Of a stretch of DNA of 64,000 bases, positions 26,934 through 36,555 are shown piece after piece. The position numbers and the translations under genes were made by a program. The notes under the pieces are model-generated. The model did not search any database. It was not told the origin of the DNA and worked only from the letters and a program-made list of their open reading frames with translations. Origin of the DNA: Mycolicibacterium sp. HK-90 (GTDB lineage: Bacteria > Actinomycetota > Actinomycetes > Mycobacteriales > Mycobacteriaceae); contig NZ_CP129613.1 of the NCBI RefSeq assembly GCF_030486405.1, positions 682,001-746,000 on the forward strand, in the 5' to 3' direction. The stretch's first letter is position 1; each line of letters opens with the position of its first letter.

Positions 26934-28349
26934 ATGTCCGACAACACTGTGATGCCGATCGTCCGAGTGGCCGTGCTGGCCGCTGGAGACGACGGTGGCC
27001 GGCTGACCGAGATGGCGCTGCCGTCCGAGCTGCCGCTGCGCGAGATCCTGCCCGCGGTCCAGCGCATCGTGCTCCCCGCCTCCGGCGACGACGGCGCAAG
27101 CGCCCCGGACCCGGTGCGACTCAGCCTGGCTCCGGTCGGAGGTGCGCCGTTCAGCCTGGACGCCACCCTCGACACGGTCGGTGTGGTGGACGGTGATCTG
27201 CTTGCACTGCAAGCAGTTTCGGCTGGCCCCGCCGCCCCGCGCATCGTCGAGGACATCGCCGACGCCGCGGTGATCTTCTCCGCGGCTCGTCAAAACCCTT
27301 GGGGCGCCGCCAAAATCGCGAAGGCCGCATCGCTGGCCCTGATCGGCCTGATCCTGGTGGGCACCGCGCTGGGCGTCGTCCACCGCATCGTCACCGGTGA
27401 ACTCCTGGGCCTGTTCGTGGTCGGCGGTATCGCCGTGGCCAGCGTGCTGGCCGCACTGTCGACGAGGGGCCGCTCACCGGTACTGGCCACCGCACTGGCG
27501 GTCACCGCGCTGGTCCCCGTCGCCGCCGCGTTCGCGCTCGGCGTGCCAGGCGGATTCGGCGCCCCGAGCGTCCTGTTGGCCGCCGCCGGGGTGGCGGCAT
27601 GGTCGCTGATCAGCATGGCCAGCTCGCCCGACGACCGCGGAATCGCGGTGTTCACCGCGACCACCCTGACCGGGGCCGGCGTGCTGCTGGTTGCCGGCGC
27701 GGCCACGCTGTGGGAGATCTCCTGGACGATCATCGGCTGCGCCCTGATCTTGATCGCGCTGGTGATCACCGTGCAGGCCGCGCAACTGTCGGCGATGTGG
27801 GCCCGCTTCCCGCTGCCCGTGATCCCGGCGCCCGGTGATCCGTCACCGTCCGCGCAGCCGCTGTCGGTGCTGGCCGATCTGCCGCGTCGGGTTCGGGTCA
27901 GCCAGTCGCACCAGACCGGCGTCATCGCCGCGGGTGTGTTGCTCGGAGTGGCGGGTTCGGTCGCGTTGGTGGCTGCGCCGACTGCTTCGCCGTGGGCCTG
28001 GTACGTCGTGGTGGCCGCTGCGCTCGGTGCCGCCTTGCGGGCCCGGGTGTGGGATTCGGCCTCGTGCAAGGCCTGGCTGCTGGGTCATCCCTACCTGCTG
28101 ACCGTCGCCCTGCTGGTGGCGTTCGCCATCGACGGTCGCTACCAGGCCGCCTGGTGGGCGCTGGCCGTGCTGGCTGCGCTCGTCGTGGTGTGGCTGGTCG
28201 CCGCGCTGAACCCGCGGGCGGCCACCCCGGACACCTACTCGCTGCCGATGCGGCGCCTGGTCGGCTTCCTGGCCACCGGTCTCGACGCTTCGCTGATTCC
28301 GGTGATGGCCTTCCTCGTCGGGTTGTTCAGCCTCGTTCTCGACAGGTGA
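26934..28349 (+). CDS. eccD3: ESX-3 membrane channel component EccD3
   Basis: A 471-residue inner-membrane protein. The N-terminal about 95 residues form a ubiquitin-like cytosolic domain (PIVRVAVLAAGDDGG to GDLLALQAVS). From about residue 125 on there are roughly eleven hydrophobic helices, which dimerise to form the membrane vestibule in known ESX structures. The ATG at 26934 follows an AGAACCCAGAAAG-type leader after a 61-base gap to espG3. mycP3 begins 7 bases downstream of its stop. Confidence 0.95.
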   Translation: MSDNTVMPIVRVAVLAAGDDGGRLTEMALPSELPLREILPAVQRIVLPASGDDGASAPDPVRLSLAPVGGAPFSLDATLDTVGVVDGDLLALQAVSAGPAAPRIVEDIADAAVIFSAARQNPWGAAKIAKAASLALIGLILVGTALGVVHRIVTGELLGLFVVGGIAVASVLAALSTRGRSPVLATALAVTALVPVAAAFALGVPGGFGAPSVLLAAAGVAAWSLISMASSPDDRGIAVFTATTLTGAGVLLVAGAATLWEISWTIIGCALILIALVITVQAAQLSAMWARFPLPVIPAPGDPSPSAQPLSVLADLPRRVRVSQSHQTGVIAAGVLLGVAGSVALVAAPTASPWAWYVVVAAALGAALRARVWDSASCKAWLLGHPYLLTVALLVAFAIDGRYQAAWWALAVLAALVVVWLVAALNPRAATPDTYSLPMRRLVGFLATGLDASLIPVMAFLVGLFSLVLDR

Positions 28350-28356
28350 TGAATCG

Positions 28357-29733
28357 GTGATCCACAAGAGCCTGGGGGTTCTGGCCACAGCCGGTCTGGT
28401 GCTGATGGTCAGCTCCCCGTCGGCGGGCGCCATCAGCCCGCCCGAGGTCGATCCGCAGATCGCCCCACCGGCCGGCAGTGCCGGCCCGGTGGAGGCGATG
28501 ACGCAACGCTCCGCGTGTGCCACCACCGGCGTCCTGCCGGGCACCGACCCCGGCGCGGTCAACCCGAATCAATTGGCGCTCAACCTGTCCGGTGCCTGGA
28601 AGCACAGCCGCGGGCAGGGCCAGACCGTCGCGGTCATCGACACCGGCGTGCAGCCGGGTCCCCGCCTGCCACACGTCGAGGGCGGCGGCGACTTCATCGA
28701 GTCCACCGACGGCTTGACCGATTGTGACGGCCACGGCACGTCGGTCGCCGGCCTCATCGCCGGCCAACCCGGCCCCGACGGCTTCTCCGGCGTGGCGCCC
28801 GAGGCCAGGCTGATCTCGATCCGGCAGAACTCGCCGCGGTTCGCCCCGCGCACTCCCGCCGCCGACGCCGCCGAGGCCCGCGCAGCCGCCGACGTGGCCA
28901 GCCTGGCCCGGTCCGTGGTGCGAGCGGCCGACATGGGCGCGCGCGTCATCAACATCTCGGTGGTGACCTGTGTGCCCGCCGACAAGCAGGTCGACCAGAC
29001 CGAACTCGGTGCGGCGCTGCGCTATGCCGCTGTGGAGAAGGACGCGGTCATCATCGCCGCCGCCGGAAACACCCAGGGCGGGGTTTCGACGGGCTCGGCG
29101 TGCGGGTCCAATCCGCTGTCCGGCGGTCCGGGCGACCCGCGCAACTGGGGCGGCGTCTCCTCGGTCTCCGTCCCGTCGTGGTGGCAGCCGTACGTGCTGT
29201 CCGTCGGCTCGCTGAACGCCACCGGCCAGCCCTCCGCGTTCACCATGGCCGGCCCCTGGGTGGGCATCGCGGCGCCCGGGGAGAACATCTCCTCGGTCAG
29301 CAACGCCCCCGGCGGCGGGCTGTCCAACGCCATGCCGACCGAACAGGAAAAGCTGGTTCCGCTCAGCGGTACCAGCTACGCGACGGCGTATGTGTCCGGG
29401 GTTGCGGCCTTGGTGCGCAGCAAGTTTCCCGAACTGAACGCGCGGCAGGTGGTGCACCGGCTGACCACGACGGCCCAGGGCGCCGCCCGTTCGCCGTCCA
29501 ACGTGGCCGGCGCCGGCGGTGTCGATCCGGTGGCCGCGCTCACCTGGGACGTCGCCGACATGCCGCTGGACGGACCGGCGGCCCCCGAAGGCAAACCGAT
29601 TGCCGCACCACCGGAACCGGCCCCGCGTGACAACACGCCGCGAATCGTCGCGTTCGCCGGCACCGGAGCACTGGCCTTGGCGGCGTTGGCCGTCGCCTTC
29701 GCCGCGTATCGACGGAAGGACCCCACCTCATGA
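28357..29733 (+). CDS. mycP3: ESX-3 mycosin protease MycP3
   Basis: A 458-residue membrane-anchored subtilisin-like serine protease that caps the periplasmic side of the ESX-3 complex. A signal peptide covers about residues 1-25 (cut near SAGA). The catalytic triad is Asp95 (VAVIDTG), His126 (CDGHGTS) and Ser340 (GTSYATA). A C-terminal membrane helix (VAFAGTGALALAALAVAFAAY) is followed by a short basic tail. All catalytic residues are present. The start is GTG, 7 bases after eccD3, and the stop overlaps eccE3 as ATGA. Confidence 0.96.
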   Translation: MIHKSLGVLATAGLVLMVSSPSAGAISPPEVDPQIAPPAGSAGPVEAMTQRSACATTGVLPGTDPGAVNPNQLALNLSGAWKHSRGQGQTVAVIDTGVQPGPRLPHVEGGGDFIESTDGLTDCDGHGTSVAGLIAGQPGPDGFSGVAPEARLISIRQNSPRFAPRTPAADAAEARAAADVASLARSVVRAADMGARVINISVVTCVPADKQVDQTELGAALRYAAVEKDAVIIAAAGNTQGGVSTGSACGSNPLSGGPGDPRNWGGVSSVSVPSWWQPYVLSVGSLNATGQPSAFTMAGPWVGIAAPGENISSVSNAPGGGLSNAMPTEQEKLVPLSGTSYATAYVSGVAALVRSKFPELNARQVVHRLTTTAQGAARSPSNVAGAGGVDPVAALTWDVADMPLDGPAAPEGKPIAAPPEPAPRDNTPRIVAFAGTGALALAALAVAFAAYRRKDPTS

Positions 29734-30647
29734 CCGCCCGACTCGCGCTGGCGTCGCTGTTCATCGTCGCGGCGGTCCTGGCCCGGCCGTGGCAGACCAA
29801 CACCGAACGATGGGTGCTCGGTGTGTCCGTCGCCGCCGTGGTGCTGCTGCTGGCCTGGTGGGGCGGGTTGTTCCTGACCACCAGGATCGCCCGGCGCATC
29901 GCCATGTGGCGACGCAACCTCGCCAAGAAGCCGGCCGCACAGCCGGTCGATTCGGAGACCGTCGTGCTCCGGGTCGATCCCGCGGACCCGGCCCAGCTGC
30001 CCGTGGCGGTCGGTTACCTGGACCGTTACGGCATCCGCTGCGACAAGGTCCGCCTCACCCACCGGGATTCCGGGGGCAACCGGCGCAGCTGGATCAGCCT
30101 GACGGTGGCCGCGGCGGACAACCTCGATGCGTTGCGCGCCCGTTCGTCGCGAATCCCGTTGCGGGACACCACGGAGATCGTCGGACGCCGGCTCGCGGAT
30201 CACCTGCGTGAACAGGGCTGGACCGTCACGCTGGTGGACGGGGTCGACTCGCCGCTGCCCGAGCCGGGCAAGGAAACCTGGCGCGGGATGAAGGACGACT
30301 CCGGATACGTGGCGGCGTACCGGATCAACGTCACCGACAAGTTGGACGCGGTCCTCGCCGGCGTCGGCGCCCTGCCGGCCCAGGAAACCTGGACCGCACT
30401 TGAGTTCACCGGATCCCCGGTGGCGCCGCTGATCACGGTCGGTGCCGCGATCCGGACCGCCGACCGGCCGTCGGCCAAGGCTCCGCTGGCCGGCCTCACC
30501 CCGATCCGTGGCCGGCATCGCCCGGCACTGGCCGCGCTCAACCCGTTGTCCACGGAGCGTTTGGAGGGCACCCCGGCCGCGCCGCCGCAGGCCCTGCTGG
30601 CGTCAGTCGAACATGAAATCCCGCAGGAAGCGGGTCATCCGGCGTAG
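29730..30647 (+). CDS. eccE3: ESX-3 core complex protein EccE3
   Basis: A 305-residue peripheral subunit of the ESX-3 membrane complex. Two N-terminal hydrophobic helices (LALASLFIVAAVLARPW and LGVSVAAVVLLLAWWGGLFL) precede a cytosolic glycosyltransferase-like domain typical of EccE. It is the last gene of the operon and overlaps mycP3 by 4 bases. Its 3' end runs 45 bases into the 3' end of the convergent hydrolase gene, so the two mRNAs are complementary there. Confidence 0.95.
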   Translation: MTARLALASLFIVAAVLARPWQTNTERWVLGVSVAAVVLLLAWWGGLFLTTRIARRIAMWRRNLAKKPAAQPVDSETVVLRVDPADPAQLPVAVGYLDRYGIRCDKVRLTHRDSGGNRRSWISLTVAAADNLDALRARSSRIPLRDTTEIVGRRLADHLREQGWTVTLVDGVDSPLPEPGKETWRGMKDDSGYVAAYRINVTDKLDAVLAGVGALPAQETWTALEFTGSPVAPLITVGAAIRTADRPSAKAPLAGLTPIRGRHRPALAALNPLSTERLEGTPAAPPQALLASVEHEIPQEAGHPA

Positions 30648-31811
30648 GTAGTCCGGCTGGCTCACATGCAACAGGTGGTTGCCGGGAAACCAGTGGAAAG
30701 CACAGCGATCCCAGTGTTCCCACAGCATCTCGGCCTGCTGCGGCGGAGCCAGCCGGTCACCCAGCCCGGTGATGATCAACCGCCGTTCCTTGGGTACCAG
30801 GGGGCGGTAGTTCAGCGGTGAGGCGTACCGCGCCGCCGCCTCGACCAGGGCCGGATCGGTGCGGGCCACCAGACGTTGCAGCGCCACCAGCTTGTTGGCC
30901 GGGAACCACTCGTCGACCGTGCGATCCGGCGTCACCACAGGGACATTCGGGACCACGGCCTGGATCCGGTCGTCCACACTGGCCAGCAGCGCCGAGGTGA
31001 ACCCGCCCAGCGAGATGCCGGTCAGCGCGATCCGGTCGACCCCGGTGAACTCCAGATAATCGAGCACCGAACGGAAATCGTGCACGGCCTGGGCCATGCC
31101 CTCGGCGAAACCGGCGAATCCGTGCGAGAAGAACCCGTAACCGCTGAAGGGTGAGAACCGTTCGGCGCGGCGACCGTGAAACGGCAACGTGTACAACAAC
31201 ACGTCGTACCCGGAGCGGTAGAACCACGGCAGGGACAGGAACAACCCGTTCGCCAGATACGGCGAGCCCATGAACCCGTGGATCACACACAGCGTGGGAT
31301 GCGGGCCGTCGTCGTGGCGCCAATGTTGAGCTCGCACAACGTTGTTGCGGGTGAATGCACCGCACATCTCGCGCATGGCCGGGTTGACGGCGGTGAAGCT
31401 GCTCTCGAACCGCACGTTCTCCACCCGCCCGTGCGCGATCCATTCGGCCACCGGATTGGCCTGGCGAGTCGAAACCAGCGGTGGCCTGGTGGGTGCCGGG
31501 AACGACACCGCGGGATCCTGGGCGGCCGCAAGATCGGCGTAGAACCGCATGTGGGAGTGCTCGGTTCGGGATGCCGACGGGCGCGCCATCGACGCCAATG
31601 TGCTCGGCACCATCGACGTGGCCACGATCGAGGCGACGCCCGTCCGTAACGCGATGTCGGCGATCGCGGAGGCATCGACGACAGCCCGCTGCCGGATGGT
31701 CAGATCGACGCGGCGGGGCAGGCCCTTGGCACCGGCATCACCGCCGGGAACGTCGGGAACAGGGACGGGAGGTTCGACCGGATCGGCTGGATCAACGGAA
31801 GACTGGTCCAC
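30603..31811 (-). CDS. Alpha/beta-hydrolase (Rv0293c-like)
   Basis: A 402-residue protein with an N-terminal extension of about 120 residues and a C-terminal alpha/beta-hydrolase fold. The oxyanion region is CVIHGFMGSP, the nucleophile elbow is TGISLGGFTS (Ser near 265), and a catalytic His is likely in FPGNHLLHVSQP. It is convergent with eccE3 and overlaps it by 45 bases. M. tuberculosis Rv0293c has about the same length and sits at the same end of ESX-3. The substrate is unknown; an ester of a lipid or xenobiotic is a guess. Confidence 0.88.
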   Translation of the reverse strand: MDQSSVDPADPVEPPVPVPDVPGGDAGAKGLPRRVDLTIRQRAVVDASAIADIALRTGVASIVATSMVPSTLASMARPSASRTEHSHMRFYADLAAAQDPAVSFPAPTRPPLVSTRQANPVAEWIAHGRVENVRFESSFTAVNPAMREMCGAFTRNNVVRAQHWRHDDGPHPTLCVIHGFMGSPYLANGLFLSLPWFYRSGYDVLLYTLPFHGRRAERFSPFSGYGFFSHGFAGFAEGMAQAVHDFRSVLDYLEFTGVDRIALTGISLGGFTSALLASVDDRIQAVVPNVPVVTPDRTVDEWFPANKLVALQRLVARTDPALVEAAARYASPLNYRPLVPKERRLIITGLGDRLAPPQQAEMLWEHWDRCAFHWFPGNHLLHVSQPDYLRRMTRFLRDFMFD

Positions 31812-31834
31812 GATTTCCGATGCTAACCAACAGG

Positions 31835-32713
31835 TCAGCTCAGCCCGAACAACTTCGCGGCGTTGTCGTGCAGGACATTGCGGCGCCAGGCGTCGTCGAC
31901 GCCCGGCAGATCGATCAGATGGTGCACGGCCTCGGCGTACCCGTAGGGGATGTTCGGGAAGTCGCTGCCGAACAGGATGTGCTCACCCAGCGCGATCAAC
32001 CGGGCCGACTCCGAGGTGGGAAACGGCATCGTGGCCTCGACGAACGGGGTGAACGCCATCGTGGTGTCCAGGCGGACGTTTTCGTAGCGCTCGGCGAGAT
32101 CGAGGAATGCCGAGTACTCGGGCATGCCCATGTGGGCGACGATCAGTGGCAGGCGCGGGTGGCGGCCCAACAACCGGGCGATCGGGTCCGGTCCGGTGAA
32201 GTCGCCGGGCGCCGGGCCGGACCCGCAGTGGATGACCACCGGGACGCCCGCGTCCTCGATCAGCCCCCAGACCGCGTCGAGCAGGGGATCGTTCGGGTCG
32301 TAGTTGCCCACCTGGATGTGTGCCTTGAACACCTGGGTGCCTGCCGTGATCGCCTCCGCGACGTAGCCGGCGGCGCCGGGTTCGGGGAAGAACGTGGCGG
32401 TGTGCAGGCAGTCCGGGGTCTGCCGGGCGAACCCTCTGGCCCATTGGTTGAGCCAGGCGGCCATCTCCGGCTTGTGCGGGTAGACCAGTGAGGAGAACTT
32501 CCTGATGCCGAACTCTCGCAGCGTGGCAACCCGTTGCGCCTCGTCGGCGCGGTAGGTGATCGGCCATTCCCGGCCGATCAGCGGGCCCTGGCTGTCGAAG
32601 TACCGCCACACCTTGTCCATCACGTTCTTCGGCATGAAATGCGTGTGCACGTCGACGATGCCGGGCAGGCCCAGCTCCATCCAGATCTTCCGCACGTTGT
32701 TCGCTTCGTCCAT
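31835..32713 (-). CDS. Amidohydrolase family protein
   Basis: A 292-residue TIM-barrel metal-dependent hydrolase of the amidohydrolase-2 (ACMSD-like) group. The metal-binding HxH is seen as DVHTHFMP near residues 21-28, a later His in VVIHCGSGPAP and IVAHMGMPE, and an Asp in LFGSDFPNIPYG near the C-terminus. Members hydrolyse or decarboxylate cyclic or aromatic carboxylic acids. It precedes the hydrolase gene by 23 bases on the same strand, so both may act on one pathway. From memory it is not between Rv0293c and tam in M. tuberculosis, so it may be a gain here or a loss there. Confidence 0.88.
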   Translation of the reverse strand: MDEANNVRKIWMELGLPGIVDVHTHFMPKNVMDKVWRYFDSQGPLIGREWPITYRADEAQRVATLREFGIRKFSSLVYPHKPEMAAWLNQWARGFARQTPDCLHTATFFPEPGAAGYVAEAITAGTQVFKAHIQVGNYDPNDPLLDAVWGLIEDAGVPVVIHCGSGPAPGDFTGPDPIARLLGRHPRLPLIVAHMGMPEYSAFLDLAERYENVRLDTTMAFTPFVEATMPFPTSESARLIALGEHILFGSDFPNIPYGYAEAVHHLIDLPGVDDAWRRNVLHDNAAKLFGLS

Positions 32714-32762
32714 CGCTCACTGACGATATCGATCCCCGCGCGGGCCGGGCATGATCAGGGTC

Positions 32763-33527
32763 ATGTGGAATCCGGATACCTACCTGGCCTTCGCGGATCA
32801 TCGCGGGCGCCCGTTCTGCGACCTGCTCTCGCGGGTCGCGGCGGAGGCGCCGCGCCGGTTGGTCGATCTGGGCTGCGGTCCGGGCAACCTGACCGAGACG
32901 CTGGCGCGGCGCTGGCCCGGGGCCACCCTGGAGGCGTGGGACAGCTCTCCGGAGATGGTCGCGGCCGCGCGGGACCGCGGGCTCGAGGCGCACGTCGGAG
33001 CGATCGAGGACTGGGAGCCGCGACCTGACACCGACGTGGTCATCTCCAACGCGGCATTGCAGTGGGTGCCGACGCACCGTGAACTCGTGGTGCGCTGGGC
33101 CGGGCAGTTGGGGCCGGGGGCCTGGATCGCGTTCCAGGTGCCGGGTAACTTCGACGCCCCCTCTCACCACGCGGTGCGAGAGCTGGCCCGGCGCGAGCCG
33201 TTCATCGAGCCGCTGCGCGACATGCCCTGGCGTGACGTCGGTCAGGTCGACACGCCCGTCGAGTACGCCGGGTTGCTGACCGATGCGGGGTGTGCGGTGG
33301 ATGCCTGGGAAACCACGTACGTGCACCAATTGTCCGGTGAGACACCGGTATTGGACTGGATCACGGGGACGGCTCTGACTCAGGTGAAGGGCCGGCTGAG
33401 CGGTGAGCTCTGGGAGCGGTACCGCCAGGCCATCATCCCGATGCTGGCCGAGGCCTACCCCCGGCGCGCCGACGGCACCACGTTCTTCCCGTTCCGTCGT
33501 GTGTTCGTCGTCGCCCAGGTCCGGTGA
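32763..33527 (+). CDS. tam: Trans-aconitate 2-methyltransferase Tam
   Basis: A 254-residue SAM-dependent methyltransferase. Motif I is [12 protein letters not shown], preceded by the family start [18 protein letters not shown], and [14 protein letters not shown] follows. Tam methylates trans-aconitate, a spontaneous inhibitor of the TCA cycle enzyme aconitase. The ATG at 32763 (MWNPD) fits the M. tuberculosis Tam (Rv0294) start; the in-frame ATG 12 bases upstream is less likely. It is divergent from the amidohydrolase and is followed by the metallophosphoesterase gene after 48 bases. Confidence 0.9.
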   Translation: MWNPDTYLAFADHRGRPFCDLLSRVAAEAPRRLVDLGCGPGNLTETLARRWPGATLEAWDSSPEMVAAARDRGLEAHVGAIEDWEPRPDTDVVISNAALQWVPTHRELVVRWAGQLGPGAWIAFQVPGNFDAPSHHAVRELARREPFIEPLRDMPWRDVGQVDTPVEYAGLLTDAGCAVDAWETTYVHQLSGETPVLDWITGTALTQVKGRLSGELWERYRQAIIPMLAEAYPRRADGTTFFPFRRVFVVAQVR

Positions 33528-33575
33528 CCACTCGGTACCGTCGATGATCGAACCCCCGCACACGATCGAGGCACG

Positions 33576-34766
33576 ATGACCGACAACCCGGCCGAAGTAG
33601 TCGAAGAAGCCGCGCATCCGTCCCGCCGCCGCGGCGGCCGGTGGCGCCGCACGACAGTGGTGACAGCGGTGCTGGTACTGCTGTTCGGGGTGCCGTGGTG
33701 GACGCTGGTGGTGTCCGGCGCGGCGTGGCCCGGACCGATCGTCGTTGCGGGCAGCGTGCTGTTCGCCGCCGCTCTCGTCGCCATGCCCGTGCTGTTGATC
33801 AGCGGCCACGGCCGCCGCAGTGACCGCGCCGCCGCGCTGGGTGACGCGCTCCTCGGCGTGATATGGGTGCTGTTCGTCTGGTCGGTGGCCGGTCAGCTGC
33901 TGGGGCTGGGGTTGTTGGTCGGCGGGCTGGCCGACCCGGTGCGCTCACGGATGGTGGCACTCGCGGTCGTCGCGGTTTCCGTGGTCCTGCTCGGCTGGGG
34001 GTACTTCGAGGCGATGCGGGTGCCGCGCGTGAAGCACGTCGAGGTCCGGATCTCGCGGCTGGGCCGGGGTTTGGACGGGCTGCGGGTCGCGATGATCACC
34101 GACACCCACTACGGGCCGCTGAAACGGGCCCGGTGGTCCGCGGCGATGGTGGCCCGGGTGAACGAACTCGACGCCGACGTGGTGTGCCACGTCGGCGACA
34201 TCGCCGACGGGCCCGTCGGCGTCCGCCGCGAGCAGGCGGCTCCGCTCGGCGCGGTGCGGGCCACCTCGGCTCGGGTGTACGTGACCGGCAACCACGAGTA
34301 CTTCAGCGAGGCACAGGGCTGGCTCGACTACATGGAGAGCATCGGGTGGGACGTCCTGCACAACCGGCACATCGTCGTCGAGCGCGCCGGCGACCGGCTG
34401 GTCGTCGCCGGTGTGGACGACGCGACCGCCGGGGCGTCCGGGGTGCGAGGCCACGGCGAGGACCTCGCCACCGCCCTGTCGGGCGCCGATCCCGGGCTGC
34501 CGGTGCTGCTGCTCGCCCACCAGCCCAAACAGATCTCGCAGGCGGTGGCCGCCGGGGTGGACCTGCAGATCTCCGGGCACACCCACGGCGGCCAGATCTG
34601 GCCGTTCAACTTCCTCGTCCGGCTCGACCAGCCGTCCGTGCACGGGCTGAGCCGGCACGGCGACCGGACCCAGCTCTACACCAGCCGCGGCACCGGGTTC
34701 TGGGGCCCGCCGTTCCGGGTGTTCGCCCCCAGCGAGATCACCGTCCTGACGCTCCGGGCGGGGTGA
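33576..34766 (+). CDS. Membrane-anchored metallophosphoesterase
   Basis: A 396-residue protein. A basic N-terminus is followed by about four membrane helices (residues 26-150), then a calcineurin-like phosphoesterase domain with all metal motifs: ITDTHYG, HVGDIADG, VTGNHEYF, LLLAHQP and SGHTHGGQIW. The layout resembles YaeI/YkuE-type phosphodiesterases that act on lipid substrates such as UDP-diacylglucosamine or cardiolipin-like lipids. The catalytic domain is predicted to sit at the membrane surface. The next gene begins 98 bases downstream. Confidence 0.9.
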   Translation: MTDNPAEVVEEAAHPSRRRGGRWRRTTVVTAVLVLLFGVPWWTLVVSGAAWPGPIVVAGSVLFAAALVAMPVLLISGHGRRSDRAAALGDALLGVIWVLFVWSVAGQLLGLGLLVGGLADPVRSRMVALAVVAVSVVLLGWGYFEAMRVPRVKHVEVRISRLGRGLDGLRVAMITDTHYGPLKRARWSAAMVARVNELDADVVCHVGDIADGPVGVRREQAAPLGAVRATSARVYVTGNHEYFSEAQGWLDYMESIGWDVLHNRHIVVERAGDRLVVAGVDDATAGASGVRGHGEDLATALSGADPGLPVLLLAHQPKQISQAVAAGVDLQISGHTHGGQIWPFNFLVRLDQPSVHGLSRHGDRTQLYTSRGTGFWGPPFRVFAPSEITVLTLRAG

Positions 34767-34864
34767 CCGGCCGGCCTTCGTCCCAGGCGCCCAATCGGTC
34801 TCGCGCGGTGAGCATTACCTGCGACGTAATCGATATTCGGATCGTGCACGGTGACCATTGAGGC

Positions 34865-35713
34865 ATGTCCACGCTAGAGACCGCAGATCGCACCGAGATC
34901 CACTACACCGACACCGGGACGGGCCCGGTCCTGGTTTTCACCCACTCGTGGGGCCTGACCTCCGGCCAGTGGGACCAGATCGTCCCGTGCCTGGCGGACA
35001 AGGGTTTTCGCTGTGTCACCTACGACCGGCGTGGCCACGGCCGCTCGGGGGCTCACGACGGTGAGTGGACGATCGATCTGCTGGCCGACGATCTGGCCGC
35101 CCTGCTCGATCACCTGGATCTCACCGACGCGACGTTGGTGGGACATTCGCTGGGGTGCGGTGAGATCGTCCGTTACCTGAGCCGGCACGGTTCCGGCCGG
35201 GTCGGCCGAGCGGTGCTGGTCGCACCTCAACTGCCGCTGTTGGTCAAGACGCCGGACAACCCCGACGGCGTTGACGAGGCCATCCTCGACGGCATGCTGG
35301 CGGAGCTGGAACGCGATGTGCGGCAATGGTGTATCGACAACGCGGCGCCCTTCTTCGGCGACCATGTGGTGTCACCCGAGGTGGTCGAGTGGACCGTGGA
35401 TCAGCCTGCCCTCGTCCCCGTCGAGACCCTGCTCGCCACCCAGCGGATCGGCGCCCACACCGACTACCGGGCCGAGCTCGCCGAACTCGAACTGCCGGTG
35501 CTGATCCTGCACGGCGATGCCGATGTGTCGACACCCATCGACCTCACCGGGCGCCGTACGGCGGCCCTCTTGCCGCACGCGGAGCTCATCGAGATCCCCG
35601 GCGCCGCCCACGGGCTGTACCTCACCCACGCCGACCGGGTCATCGAGGCGATCTGTTCATTTGCGCCAGGACGTCAGACCGGCAACCCGGCCTCGGCGGC
35701 GTCGCGGCGGTAG
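34865..35713 (+). CDS. Alpha/beta-hydrolase, haloperoxidase-like
   Basis: A 282-residue alpha/beta-hydrolase. The nucleophile elbow is [12 protein letters not shown] (Ser near 97), the acid is probably in [10 protein letters not shown] and the His in [12 protein letters not shown]. These features match the non-haem chloroperoxidase and esterase group (oxyanion region FTHSWGLTS). Its last 40 bases overlap the 3' end of the convergent stf0 gene, and the C-terminal SAASRR tail lies in the overlap. The substrate is unknown. Confidence 0.88.
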   Translation: MSTLETADRTEIHYTDTGTGPVLVFTHSWGLTSGQWDQIVPCLADKGFRCVTYDRRGHGRSGAHDGEWTIDLLADDLAALLDHLDLTDATLVGHSLGCGEIVRYLSRHGSGRVGRAVLVAPQLPLLVKTPDNPDGVDEAILDGMLAELERDVRQWCIDNAAPFFGDHVVSPEVVEWTVDQPALVPVETLLATQRIGAHTDYRAELAELELPVLILHGDADVSTPIDLTGRRTAALLPHAELIEIPGAAHGLYLTHADRVIEAICSFAPGRQTGNPASAASRR

Positions 35714-36477
35714 CGGTCCACCCATTCATCGGAACGCTGATCGGCCTGACGTTCCAGGGCCGGTGCCGGGGCCAGCCGCGGGTCCAGACCCAGCGCCTCC
35801 AGCACCGTGGCCACCACGGTGGTGAGGTTGCGCCACAGATAGGGATACGACACGTCGATGGGAGAGATGTTCTCCTCGGCGAACCAGGATCGCCAGCCCT
35901 CCTCCTGGGCCTGCAGAATCTGGATCACGTGGGCGATCGCCCCGGCGTGGTACTCGGCCCGCGCGTCACGCACCGGATCGGCCCGTCCGCGCCAGACCCT
36001 GGTCTGCACCGCCCGCCAGAACGAAACCGCCTGTGAGACAACATCTGGCCGGTAGACATGGATCAGTACCGGGTCGCTGCCGGTGATATCGCGGATCGCG
36101 GCGAGCAGCCCCGGCCCGGATCGCTCCGGCAGACCCGCGGCGCGGTCCAACAGCAGCGGCGTCTGGTTCCACATCAGCTTCCCGCCCCACACCCCGTTGG
36201 GGGTGCGGCCGACCGTGCGGACATAGTCGCGCCAGATCTCCGACGGTGCGAGATCCGGCTTGCCCTCGACCAGCGGGTCGAGCAGCCGCAGGATCGATTC
36301 GTCTTCGACACCGGCGAACCATTCCCGCGGCTGCGGCGACATGCTGGTGGTCGGCAGGTACTGGAAGAACTCTTGCGGCTCACCGGCCATGCCGGTGGCG
36401 CGCAGGGATTCGACCAGCAAGGTGCTGCCGCTGCGCTGAGAAGCGAGCACCAGGTAGGCGGTCGGATGATCTGACAT
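35674..36477 (-). CDS. stf0: Trehalose 2-sulfotransferase Stf0
   Basis: A 267-residue PAPS-dependent sulfotransferase. The 5'-phosphosulfate loop is [16 protein letters not shown] near residues 10-25, and the catalytic-base region is GEPQEFFQY. The [17 protein letters not shown] block and the C-terminal ERQANQRSDEW-like segment ([11 protein letters not shown]) agree with the M. tuberculosis Stf0 protein as I remember it. The enzyme sulfates trehalose at position 2; in M. tuberculosis this is the first step to sulfolipid-1, while in fast growers the end product is less clear. The ATG at 36477 gives exactly the family length; an in-frame ATG at 36498 exists. A sulfatase gene precedes it on the same strand. 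Confidence 0.92.
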   Translation of the reverse strand: MSDHPTAYLVLASQRSGSTLLVESLRATGMAGEPQEFFQYLPTTSMSPQPREWFAGVEDESILRLLDPLVEGKPDLAPSEIWRDYVRTVGRTPNGVWGGKLMWNQTPLLLDRAAGLPERSGPGLLAAIRDITGSDPVLIHVYRPDVVSQAVSFWRAVQTRVWRGRADPVRDARAEYHAGAIAHVIQILQAQEEGWRSWFAEENISPIDVSYPYLWRNLTTVVATVLEALGLDPRLAPAPALERQADQRSDEWVDRYRRDAAEAGLPV

Positions 36478-36555
36478 GGCCGAGACTGTAACGGTCATTG
36501 ATTTGCGGCGCCTACTCGAAGAAGAGTCAATAGTTCTCGCGCACCGTGAGGAAAT

